From an uncultured bacterium (GTDB taxonomy: Bacteria > Edwardsbacteria > AC1 > EtOH8), in contig CALGNM010000216.1 of the NCBI GenBank assembly GCA_937958665.1, positions 1 through 5,800 on the forward strand: DNA of 5,800 nt. Direction: 5' to 3'. The position numbers were made by a program, and so were the translations under genes. The notes under the pieces were generated by a model, which was given only the letters and a program-made list of their open reading frames with translations, searched no databases and was not told where the DNA came from. This document shows positions 1 to 5,800 of the stretch, piece after piece; position 1 is the stretch's first letter; every line of letters begins with the position of its first letter.

Positions 1-534
1 CCACAGTTCGGGGTTTAGCGATTTCTCCAAACCGCCGAAGAAGTTGAGGGAGTTGTCCGGGTTGTCCCGGTCCTCCAGGCAATAATTGGCCCCTCCGTGG
101 AAGGCCAGGCTGCCCATGAACCGGTAATTTTTGCTGGCCACCGCGTAGAAACCGGGGGATTTGGTCAGGTAGCGGTTGTTGAGGTAGGGGCCGTTGCCCT
201 GGTTGTTGAAACCGATGGCGATGCCCGGCCCGTAGTAGCTTTCGTCGAAGATCCGGTACTTGGCCATGAACCCGGGCTGGGGGTTCCAGTCGGGGTCGCC
301 GTAGCCGATGATGTTGTCCCCGCCGTAGGCGAAGCCGAAGTTGAGCCGGTCGAACAGCCCGAAATTGAAGCCCAGCTGAAGCCCTCCCACCGGCTGCATC
401 CGCAGGTTGATGGAATAGGTGGCCCGGGCCAGGGTGCCGGCGGTGGGATAATCAACCATCTCGCCGAACTGCACTGCACCAGCCGTTCCGCACAGCAACA
501 GCAGGGCCGGAATAAAGACCAGAAACCGTTTCAT
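1..534 (-). CDS. Exported outer-membrane beta-barrel-like protein, N-terminal part (3' end beyond window)
   Basis: The frame is open from an ATG at 534 to the left edge, giving 178 codons with no stop, so the C-terminus is missing. Residues 1-20 (MKRFLVFIPALLLLCGTAGA) form a classic Sec signal peptide with a likely signal peptidase I cut after A20. C15 is preceded by Leu, so it is not a lipobox. The mature part is rich in Gly, Phe, Tyr and Asn, in short alternating stretches such as GLQLGFNFGLFDRLNFGFAYG (in part) and GFYAVASKNYRF, as expected of outer-membrane beta-strands. The style resembles YjbH-like and related porin-like barrel proteins, but that is recall, not a search. The start is supported by GGAGAG at 540-545, a few bases upstream, and by a strong promoter. 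It lies 69 bp downstream of dnaE on the same strand. I infer a structural or transport role in the outer membrane; the substrate is unknown. Confidence 0.75.
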   Translation of the reverse strand, partial: MKRFLVFIPALLLLCGTAGAVQFGEMVDYPTAGTLARATYSINLRMQPVGGLQLGFNFGLFDRLNFGFAYGGDNIIGYGDPDWNPQPGFMAKYRIFDESYYGPGIAIGFNNQGNGPYLNNRYLTKSPGFYAVASKNYRFMGSLAFHGGANYCLEDRDNPDNSLNFFGGLEKSLNPELW

Positions 535-559
535 CTCGTCTCTCCAAGCATTTACGGCA

Positions 560-588
560 ATTATATACCCTGGGAGCCTGTTTTGCAA
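560..588 (-). promoter_or_regulatory. Sigma70-like promoter for the beta-barrel gene
   Basis: Read on the minus strand, a -35 box TTGCAA (583-588; 4 of 6 to consensus) and a perfect -10 box TATAAT (560-565) are separated by exactly 17 bp. Transcription would start near base 553, leaving a leader of about 20 bases that contains the GGAGAG ribosome site. The -35 box lies 15 bp past the dnaE stop, so the envelope gene can be expressed independently of dnaE. Confidence 0.72.
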
Positions 589-603
589 GGCAAAAATGAC
601 CGG

Positions 604-3600
604 TCAGCCTTCCCCCCGGCCGTTGCGGCGGAACTGTCCCTGGCGGCGGGGGGGGGCTGGCTGCCATTTGCCGCCCAGCCGGTAGAATGGTCCCCCCAGC
701 AGCTGGTTGAGGTCCGACAGCAGGTTGTGGTCCGGGGCCACCTTGAATTTCCTGGCCCGGACCCGCAAGGGCTGGCTGGCCCCGTCCCGCAATACGAATG
801 ATACCGGGCAGACTCCGGGATGCCTCTGCAGAATTCCGGTAAGTTGGCTGGTGAACAGGTCGTCGATCCGGGACTGCTCGAGCTGGATCTCCAGGTGCTG
901 GACCAGGCTCTTGCGGCATTCCGCCAGGGGATAGAAGTCGGCGGCCACTATCTTGGGGGCCTCGTCCTCCTTGGTGGAGACCGAGCCGGCCACCAACACC
1001 ACGCTGTCGGCGGCCACCAACTCCCGCTTGGCCTCCAGGATGTCGGAGAACACCACCACCTCGGCAAAGCCGGTCAGGTCCTCCAGCGAGGCGAAGGCCA
1101 TGGGCTTGCCGTTCTTCTGGCTGATGGTCTTGACGGCCGAGACCAGACCGGCCACGATCACCGGCTGGTAGTCGTCCAGCTCGCCCAGCTCGTCCAGCCG
1201 GTGGGTGGCGAAGCACTGGATGTCGGCGGCGTATTTCTCCAGGGGGTGTCCCGACAGGTAGAAACCCAGGGCCTCCTTCTCGAAGGCCAGGAACTGCCGG
1301 CGGTCGATCTGGGCCGGCCCGGATTTCCCCGGGGCAGAACCCGGGGCCGGCGGCCCGGCCGGGGAATCGAATATGGAGGTTTGGCCCATCTCCCGCTCGT
1401 GGCGCACCTGGGCGGCCGCCTCCATGGTGCGATCCAAGTTTCGGAGCAGGTCCTCCCGGTCCGGCTGGATGGAGTCAAAGCATCCCGACTTGATCAGGCT
1501 CTCCAGCACCTTGCGGTTGACCACCCGGGGGTCGACCTTCTCCAGCATCTGCTGCAGCGACTCCAGCCGGCCCAGCTCCTGACGGGCGGCGATGATGGAG
1601 TCGATGGTGTTCCCGCCCACGTTCTTGACGGCCCCCAGCCCGAACCGGATGGACTGGCCCTCCGGCCGGTAATGGTGGCGGCTGGCGTTGATGTCGGGGG
1701 GCAGCAGGGAGATGCCCATCTCCCGGCAGTTGGCCAGGCAGGAGACGGTCTTGGCGGTGTCGCCCATGACGCTGGACAGCAGGGCCGACATGTATTCCAG
1801 GGGATGGTGGGCCTTGAGGTAGGCGGTCTGATAGGCCAGCACCGCGTATCCGGCGGCATGGGACTTGTTGAACCCGTAGCCGGCGAACTCGGCCAGGATG
1901 TCGAATATCTTCTCGGCCTTGGCCTCGGGGATGTGGTTGGTGGCCTTGCAGCCCTTGATGAAGGCCGGCCGCTGCTGTTCCAGCACCTCCTTTTTCTTCT
2001 TGCTGATGGCCTTCAGGAAGATGTAGCCCGCCCCCAGGCTGTAGCCGGCCAGGGCCTGGACCGCCTGCATCACCTGCTCCTGGTAGATCAGCACCCCGTA
2101 GGTGTTGCGGCAGATGGGCTCCAGCAGGGGGTGCTCATACTCGATCTTCTTTTGGCCCTGCTTGCGGGCCACGAAGTCGTCGATCAGCTTCATGGGGCCG
2201 GGGCGGTACAGCGAGATCACGGCGATGATGTCGTCGATTGACGAGGGCTGGAGCTTGACCAGGGTTTCCCGCATCCCCGAGCCCTCCAGCTGGAAGATCC
2301 CGGTGGTGTTGCCCTTCTTCAGCAGTTCGAATGTTTTGGAATCGTCGGCCGGCAGGCCGCCGATGTCCACCGCCACCCCCTTGTCCCGCAGCATCTTTAC
2401 GGTGTCGTCGATCACCGTCAGGTTGCGCAGCCCCAGAAAATCCATCTTCAGCAGGCCGCATTGCTCCAGCCATTTCATCTCGTACTGGGTGGAGACGTCC
2501 CCCTTGCTGCTCTTGAACAGGGGCAGATAGTCGGTCAGCTTGCCGGGGGTGATCACCACCCCGGCGGCGTGGGTGCCGACATTGCGGATGCGCCCCTCCA
2601 CCGACTGGGCCACCTCGATTACTTCCTGGAATCGGGGATCGGAGTCGACCAGGGACGCCAGCTCCGGCACCGCCTTGAGGGAGGCGGCGATGGTCACCTC
2701 CTTGCCGGGCTGCTCCGGGATCAGCTTGGCCATCTTGTCGGCCTCGCCGTAGGTCAGGCCGCAGACCCGCCCCACGTCCCGCACCGCCATCTTGGCCTTC
2801 ATGGTGCCGAAGGTGATGATCTGGGCCACGCTGTCGGAGCCGTACTTGCGGTTGACGTAGTCGATCACCTTGGCCCGCTGGGTGTCCCCGAAGTCGATGT
2901 CGATGTCGGGCATGCTCACCCGCTCGGGGTTGAGAAAGCGCTCGAACAGCAGGTTGTATTTCAGGGGTTCGACGTCGGTTATCCCCAGACAGTACAGCAC
3001 CAGGCTGCCCACCGCCGATCCCCGGCCGGGGCCCACCGGCACCTGGTTGGCCTGGGCGAAGTCGATGAAGTCCTTGACCACCAGGAAATAGCCGGCGAAG
3101 TTCATCCGGTCGATGATCTCCAGCTCCTTGTTCAGCCGTTCCCGGATGCCGGCGGTGGGGGCCGGGTAGCGCCGGGCCAGCCCGGTCTCGGCCAGGTACC
3201 GCAGGTAGGCCGACTGGCTGTCGAACTCCGGAGGTACGGTGAAGAACGGTATGTTCAGTTTGCCCGACCCCAGGTCCGAGAGCACCAGGTTGCAGCGGTC
3301 GGAGACCGCCATGGTGTTGTCCACCGCCGGGGGGAAGTCCCGGAACAGTTGGACCATCTCGGCCGGCGACTTGAAGTAGAACTGGTCGTTGGAGAATTTC
3401 ATCCGATTGGTTTCGGCTATCTGCCGCCCGGTCTGGACGCACAGCACCGCATCGTGGGCCTTGGCGTCCCTGGCCTCCAGGTAGTGGACGTCGTTGGTGG
3501 CCACCAGCGGGATGTCCATCTCTTTTGCGATGGCCGCTATCTCCGGGATCACCTGGCGTTCCTCGGGCAGCCCATGGTCCTGGATCTCCAGGAAGAAGTT

Positions 3601-4113
3601 GGGGCCGAACAGCTCGCGGTAGAATGAGGCCGCCGCCCGGGCCTTTTGGGGGTTGCCCTTCAGGATGGCCTGGGCCACCTCCCCCTGGATGCAGGACGAC
3701 AGGGCCAGCAGTCCGTCGCTGTGCTGGGCCAGCAGTCCCTTGTCGATCCGGGGCTTGTAGTAGAAGCCCTCCAGGAAGCTGGCCGAGGAAAGTTTCATCA
3801 GGTTGCGGTAGCCGGCCTCGTTGCGGGCCAGCAGGATCAGGTGGAACGAGGCCTCCCCGCCCGGCTCTACCGAGCGGTCCAGCCGGCTGTTGGGGGCCAG
3901 GTACATCTCGCTGCCGATGATGGGCTTGAGCCCGGCCGCCCGGGCGGCGGTGTAGAAGTCCAGGGCCCCGAACATGTTGCCATGGTCGGTGATGGCCAGG
4001 GAGGACATCTTGTATTCCAGGGCCTTCTGCACCAGCCTCTCGACGGGGATCAGGCCGTCCAGCACGCTGTATTCGGTGTGGAGATGGAGATGGGTGAATC
4101 GGGTGTGGGGCAT
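604..4113 (-). CDS. dnaE: DNA polymerase III subunit alpha, replicative polymerase (EC 2.7.7.7)
   Basis: Complete 1169-aa DnaE, a normal length for the family; it is the catalytic subunit of the chromosomal replicase. Domains in order: PHP (about 1-280), with HLHTEYSVLDG at 10-20, TDHGNM at 42-47 and TNDVH at 206-210; palm, with GPGRGSAVGS at 361-370 and catalytic aspartates D403 and D405 in PDIDIDF (402-408) plus D558 in KMDFLGLR; fingers (about 560-810), with YRPGPM at 636-641 and YGFNKSH at 746-752; helix-hairpin-helix (about 822-845); beta-clamp motif QTSIFD at 911-916; OB fold (about 983-1062); and a basic C-terminal tail. All nine PHP metal ligands appear present (H10, H12, D19, H44, E69, H91, C141, D208, H210). 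One oddity is the usually conserved GxADxLRRAM stretch, which reads GAGYIFLKAI at 694-703. The ATG matches the usual N-terminus, but its Shine-Dalgarno is weak. It is probably co-transcribed with the small CxxC gene 55 bp upstream. It is DnaE-type, not PolC: there is no inserted exonuclease domain and no intein. Confidence 0.98.
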   Translation of the reverse strand: MPHTRFTHLHLHTEYSVLDGLIPVERLVQKALEYKMSSLAITDHGNMFGALDFYTAARAAGLKPIIGSEMYLAPNSRLDRSVEPGGEASFHLILLARNEAGYRNLMKLSSASFLEGFYYKPRIDKGLLAQHSDGLLALSSCIQGEVAQAILKGNPQKARAAASFYRELFGPNFFLEIQDHGLPEERQVIPEIAAIAKEMDIPLVATNDVHYLEARDAKAHDAVLCVQTGRQIAETNRMKFSNDQFYFKSPAEMVQLFRDFPPAVDNTMAVSDRCNLVLSDLGSGKLNIPFFTVPPEFDSQSAYLRYLAETGLARRYPAPTAGIRERLNKELEIIDRMNFAGYFLVVKDFIDFAQANQVPVGPGRGSAVGSLVLYCLGITDVEPLKYNLLFERFLNPERVSMPDIDIDFGDTQRAKVIDYVNRKYGSDSVAQIITFGTMKAKMAVRDVGRVCGLTYGEADKMAKLIPEQPGKEVTIAASLKAVPELASLVDSDPRFQEVIEVAQSVEGRIRNVGTHAAGVVITPGKLTDYLPLFKSSKGDVSTQYEMKWLEQCGLLKMDFLGLRNLTVIDDTVKMLRDKGVAVDIGGLPADDSKTFELLKKGNTTGIFQLEGSGMRETLVKLQPSSIDDIIAVISLYRPGPMKLIDDFVARKQGQKKIEYEHPLLEPICRNTYGVLIYQEQVMQAVQALAGYSLGAGYIFLKAISKKKKEVLEQQRPAFIKGCKATNHIPEAKAEKIFDILAEFAGYGFNKSHAAGYAVLAYQTAYLKAHHPLEYMSALLSSVMGDTAKTVSCLANCREMGISLLPPDINASRHHYRPEGQSIRFGLGAVKNVGGNTIDSIIAARQELGRLESLQQMLEKVDPRVVNRKVLESLIKSGCFDSIQPDREDLLRNLDRTMEAAAQVRHEREMGQTSIFDSPAGPPAPGSAPGKSGPAQIDRRQFLAFEKEALGFYLSGHPLEKYAADIQCFATHRLDELGELDDYQPVIVAGLVSAVKTISQKNGKPMAFASLEDLTGFAEVVVFSDILEAKRELVAADSVVLVAGSVSTKEDEAPKIVAADFYPLAECRKSLVQHLEIQLEQSRIDDLFTSQLTGILQRHPGVCPVSFVLRDGASQPLRVRARKFKVAPDHNLLSDLNQLLGGPFYRLGGKWQPAPPRRQGQFRRNGRGEG

Positions 4114-4130
4114 TTTCTGCGGGGTGTTAT

Positions 4131-4160
4131 GTTATAGGCTGAACTGGGCCGGAGGCCCAA
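4131..4160 (-). promoter_or_regulatory. Possible secondary dnaE promoter
   Basis: In the 55-bp gap before dnaE, the minus strand has a good -10 box TATAAC (4131-4136; 5 of 6) but only a poor -35 (TTGGGC, 4155-4160; 3 of 6) at 18 bp spacing. It could give dnaE some expression independent of the upstream gene. AT-rich boxes are uncommon in this GC-rich window, which is the main reason to list it. Confidence 0.3.
4145..4159. repeat. Short GC-rich inverted repeat between the CxxC gene and dnaE
   Basis: TGGGCC-GGA-GGCCCA forms a perfect 6-bp stem with a 3-base loop, ten bases past the stop codon of the upstream gene. No T-run follows on either strand, so it is not a convincing intrinsic terminator. 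It could act as a weak pause or processing site between the two genes, or be chance in GC-rich DNA. Confidence 0.35.
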
Positions 4161-4168
4161 GGGGGGCG

Positions 4169-4477
4169 CTACTCCTGGAGGTCGGAAAGCTTCTTGGGCA
4201 CCGCGGCCGGGTTGAGCGGCAGGTTGAGGGGGTTGGCGCAGTATTTCTCCTTGCAGCGTCCGCAGAGGATGAAGGTGAACTCCCGGTGCACCTCCTGCTC
4301 CAGCAGGGACTCCGGCACCCCGGCGGTCTGCTCCTCTATCCGGGCCGCCAGGTCGGCCAGGCTGCCGTTGCCGGACTCGGAGATCACCTGGTCGAAGCCC
4401 TGCAGCAGGGAGATGTTCAACCGGTAGTGCAGGCTGCCCTGGGGCAGCGCGCGGCGGCATTTATCGCAACGTCTCAT
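4169..4477 (-). CDS. Small conserved-type protein with two CxxC pairs (zinc-ribbon-like), function unknown
   Basis: A 102-aa protein with no signal peptide or membrane segment, so probably cytoplasmic. One cysteine pair lies at the very N-terminus (C4 and C7, MRRCDKC) and a second at C72 and C75 (LCGRC), with an extra C80. Two separated CxxC knuckles are the usual layout of a split zinc ribbon. Between them is a mixed segment (HYRLNISLLQGFDQVI, 17-32) and an acidic, probably helical stretch (about 40-66). I chose the ATG at 4477 over a TTG at 4498 because AGAGGA lies 8 bases upstream of the ATG and because the cysteine pair then begins the protein. It stops 55 bp before dnaE on the same strand and is probably the first gene of that transcript. 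Similar small CxxC proteins occur as unnamed hypotheticals in other bacteria (from memory). No function is assigned. Confidence 0.8.
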   Translation of the reverse strand: MRRCDKCRRALPQGSLHYRLNISLLQGFDQVISESGNGSLADLAARIEEQTAGVPESLLEQEVHREFTFILCGRCKEKYCANPLNLPLNPAAVPKKLSDLQE

Positions 4478-4485
4478 CTGTCTTT

Positions 4486-4491
4486 TCCTCT
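4486..4491 (-). promoter_or_regulatory. Ribosome binding site that sets the start of the CxxC gene
   Basis: AGAGGA on the minus strand, with an 8-base gap to the ATG at 4477. The alternative in-frame TTG at 4498 lies upstream of this site, and the predicted transcript would begin after that TTG, so the TTG start is very unlikely. Confidence 0.7.
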
Positions 4492-4498
4492 GGGGCAA

Positions 4499-4527
4499 AG
4501 GATAACATTTAAAGGCGACAATTTCAA
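4499..4527 (-). promoter_or_regulatory. Sigma70-like promoter for the CxxC gene-dnaE transcript
   Basis: Minus-strand -35 box TTGAAA (4522-4527; 5 of 6) and -10 box TATCCT (4499-4504; 4 of 6) with a 17-bp spacer. The predicted start near 4492 gives a leader of about 15 bases that just includes the AGAGGA ribosome site. It faces away from the rightward promoter; the two -35 boxes are 25 bp apart. Confidence 0.6.
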
Positions 4528-4552
4528 GTGGTAAGTGGGCCCGGTTTTAAGG

Positions 4553-4581
4553 TTGACAAATCGGCCCGGGCCAATTAAACT
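4553..4581 (+). promoter_or_regulatory. Sigma70-like promoter for the lipoprotein gene
   Basis: A perfect -35 box TTGACA (4553-4558) is followed after 17 bp by TAAACT (4576-4581; 4 of 6 to TATAAT). Transcription would normally begin 6-8 bases past the -10 box, at about 4587-4589, which coincides with the ATG at 4588. The 17-bp spacer contains a near-perfect palindrome. Confidence 0.6.
4559..4576. repeat. Palindrome in the promoter spacer, possible operator
   Basis: AATCGGCCCGGGCCAATT is an 18-bp inverted repeat with one mismatched pair; its 10-bp core GGCCCGGGCC (4563-4572) is perfect. It fills the space between the -35 and -10 boxes of the rightward promoter, where a bound repressor would block polymerase. 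GGCC-rich palindromes arise easily in GC-rich DNA, and no cognate regulator is visible here. Confidence 0.35.
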
Positions 4582-4587
4582 TATCCC

Positions 4588-5738
4588 ATGGCCAAAAATA
4601 AAATTTTTCCCGGCTGGCTGCTGGGGGGGCTGCTGCTCCTCTCGGCTTGCCGGGCCGGGGCCTCCGGCCTACTGATACCCATGGACCTCTCCCAGTCCGA
4701 CCACCTGCGGGCCTACGGGGTGGTCTACCGCGGCCTGCAGTCCGGCATCAGAATTCAGTGGCTGCTCAATTACCGGGGCGGCTCCTTTCTGGCCGAGGGC
4801 GGGCAGTCCCTGTCGGAACAATGCCGGCTGGCCGGGGTCAGCTATCAGCCGGTGGGGCCGGGGCAGATGGAGGAGATCCTCCGCCAGATCGAATCCGGGA
4901 ACATGGAGCGGGTGGAGCTGGAGCGGGCCCCCCGGCTGGCGGTCTACGTGCCGCTGACCCACGATCCCTGGGACGACGCGGTCCGCCTGGCCCTGGATTA
5001 CGCCCAGGTGCCCTACGCCACCCTGTGGGACGAGGAGGTGCTGGCCGGGGCCCTGGGCCAGTACGACTGGCTGCACCTGCACCACGAGGATTTTACCGGG
5101 CAGTACGGCAAGTTCTTCTCCAGCTACCGCTCGTCCGACTGGTACCAGAACGATGTCCGGGCCAACACCCGGCTGGCCGCCAAGCTGGGCTTTGCCAAGG
5201 TCTCCCGGATGAAGCTGGAGGTGGCCCGGCGCATCAGGCAGTATCTGCAGGACGGCGGCTTCCTGTTCGCCATGTGCTCGGCCCCGGCCACCCTGGACAT
5301 CGCCCTGGCCGCCGCCGGGACCGACATCGTGCCCCGGGAGTTCGACGGCGACCCGGCCGACCCCGACTGCCAGTCCCGGCTTGATTTCAGCCAGACCCTG
5401 GCCTTCACCGGGTTCAGCGTGATCACCAACCCCCTGGTCTACGAGCATTCCGACATCGACATCGGCACCGAGGCCCTGGCCCGGGGCCCGGACAGCTACT
5501 TCACCATGTTCGACTTCTCGGCCAAGTACGATCCGGTGTCCTGCATGCTGGTTCAGAATCACGTGGCCCTGGTCGACGAGTTCCTGGGGCAGGACACCGG
5601 GTTCCGCCGGAGCCGGATCAAGCCGGGGATCGTCCTGCTGGGCGAGGTGGCCGGGACCGACGAGGTCAAATACCTGCACGGGATCTACGGCCGGGGCAGC
5701 TTCGCCTTCTACGGCGGGCATGACCCTGAAGACTACCA
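4588..5738 (+). CDS. Lipoprotein of the so-called 'asparagine synthetase B' exported family, amidotransferase-like, 3' truncated
   Basis: The genuine frame runs from the ATG at 4588 to base 5738 (383 full codons), where adapter sequence replaces the genome, so the C-terminus is missing. Residues 1-20 are a signal peptide ending in a good lipobox, LLSAC, with lipidated C21 predicted. The mature protein starts with LLIPMDLSQSDHLRAYG and has WLLNYRGGSF soon after, hallmarks (from memory) of a roughly 400-aa exported family often annotated 'asparagine synthetase B'. It has neither the N-terminal nucleophile cysteine nor the ATP-pyrophosphatase signature of real AsnB. Instead AVYVPLTHDPWDDAV, YDWLHLHHEDFTGQYGKFF (160-178; H163, H165, H166, E167, D168) and GGFLFAMCSA (C230) suggest a class I glutamine-amidotransferase-like fold with C230 on a nucleophile-elbow-like turn. 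The real activity is unknown. No Shine-Dalgarno precedes the ATG. It is divergent from the dnaE unit. An alternative is an ordinary signal peptidase I cut after ASG. Confidence 0.78.
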
Positions 5739-5800
5739 AGATCGGAAGAGCACACGTCTGAACTCCAGTCAGCGAATACGAGCTCGTATGCCGTCTTCTG
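5739..5800 (+). other. Illumina TruSeq-type adapter read-through (not genomic)
   Basis: From AGATCGGAAGAGCACACG at 5739 onward, the sequence matches the TruSeq read-1 3' adapter for 33 bases (5739-5771). It then has one mismatch (G for C at 5772), an index-length octamer CGAATACG (5773-5780), and the P7-side tail CTCGTATGCCGTCTTCTG at 5783-5800, with a G for T mismatch at 5782. The spacing of 11 bases between the two constant parts is exactly that of an 8-base index design. Translation in the frame of the upstream gene gives RKSTRLNSS, a typical adapter-derived peptide. Confidence 0.97.

Noticed and set aside
165-479. Minus-strand 104-codon frame rich in Ser, Thr, Pro and Gly
   Set aside because: It is a shifted reading of the beta-barrel gene, which has the signal peptide, ribosome site and promoter.
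583-606. Rho-independent terminator after dnaE
   Set aside because: TGACCGGTCA followed by T5 looks suggestive, but the palindrome has no room for a loop and the outer AAGGC/GCCTT stem is short with a 15-base loop and no T-run after it.
4145-4159. Intrinsic terminator between the CxxC gene and dnaE
   Set aside because: The stem is only 6 bp and no T-run follows on either strand.
4478-4498. TTG start giving a 109-aa version of the CxxC protein
   Set aside because: The AGAGGA ribosome site would then lie inside the gene, and the predicted promoter start is downstream of this TTG.
97-4534. Many long open frames on the plus strand and in other minus frames across dnaE (for example 820-2241, 2461-3627 and 2135-3442)
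   Set aside because: They overlap the unmistakable dnaE frame, have skewed low-complexity composition typical of antisense or shifted reading of GC-rich genes, and show no recognisable motifs.
4647-5739. Long open frames overlapping the lipoprotein gene (4647-5384 plus; 4669-5739 minus)
   Set aside because: The 4588 frame has a signal peptide, lipobox and family motifs; the others are Pro/Gly/Arg- or Gly/Val-rich shadows. The minus one even starts at the adapter junction.
1-5800. CRISPR array, transposon ends, tRNA, rRNA, riboswitch or defence genes
   Set aside because: I found no regularly spaced repeats, transposase motifs, cloverleaf-like sequence or defence-protein motifs; all stretches over 300 bases are covered by the four genes.

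Overview
This is a GC-rich stretch of bacterial chromosome. It carries one complete core gene (dnaE), one small complete gene, and two genes cut at the window ends. Signal peptides, an apparent outer-membrane beta-barrel protein and a lipoprotein point to a diderm (Gram-negative-type) bacterium. The proteins look most like those of metagenome-derived lineages around the FCB group and similar candidate phyla. That placement is an impression from memory, not a search result. The last 62 bases are Illumina adapter, so this is an assembled draft contig that very probably ends here.

Layout. (1) Bases 1-534, minus strand: the first 178 residues of an exported beta-barrel-like protein, running off the left edge, with its own strong promoter in the 69-bp gap after dnaE. 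(2) Bases 604-4113, minus strand: complete dnaE (1169 aa), the replicative DNA polymerase III alpha subunit. Its polymerase aspartates and clamp-binding motif are intact, and it has a full set of nine PHP metal ligands. (3) Bases 4169-4477, minus strand: a 102-aa protein with two CxxC pairs, 55 bp upstream of dnaE and probably co-transcribed with it. (4) Bases 4478-4587: a divergent intergenic region with face-to-face sigma70-like promoters, each with a 17-bp spacer. The rightward promoter predicts a transcription start at or next to the ATG. (5) Bases 4588-5738, plus strand: a lipoprotein of a family that databases often label 'asparagine synthetase B'. It carries no AsnB motifs and looks more like a class I glutamine-amidotransferase-type fold. 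(6) Bases 5739-5800: Illumina TruSeq-type adapter, continued in frame by the ORF.

How the genes relate. The minus-strand genes form a short unit (CxxC protein, then dnaE), followed by an independently promoted envelope gene. The rightward lipoprotein gene is divergent. I see no functional link between the envelope genes and replication, and no defence system, mobile element, CRISPR array, tRNA or rRNA. The points most worth checking are the adapter tail, the complete PHP site and unusual fingers motif of DnaE, and the possible leaderless transcript.
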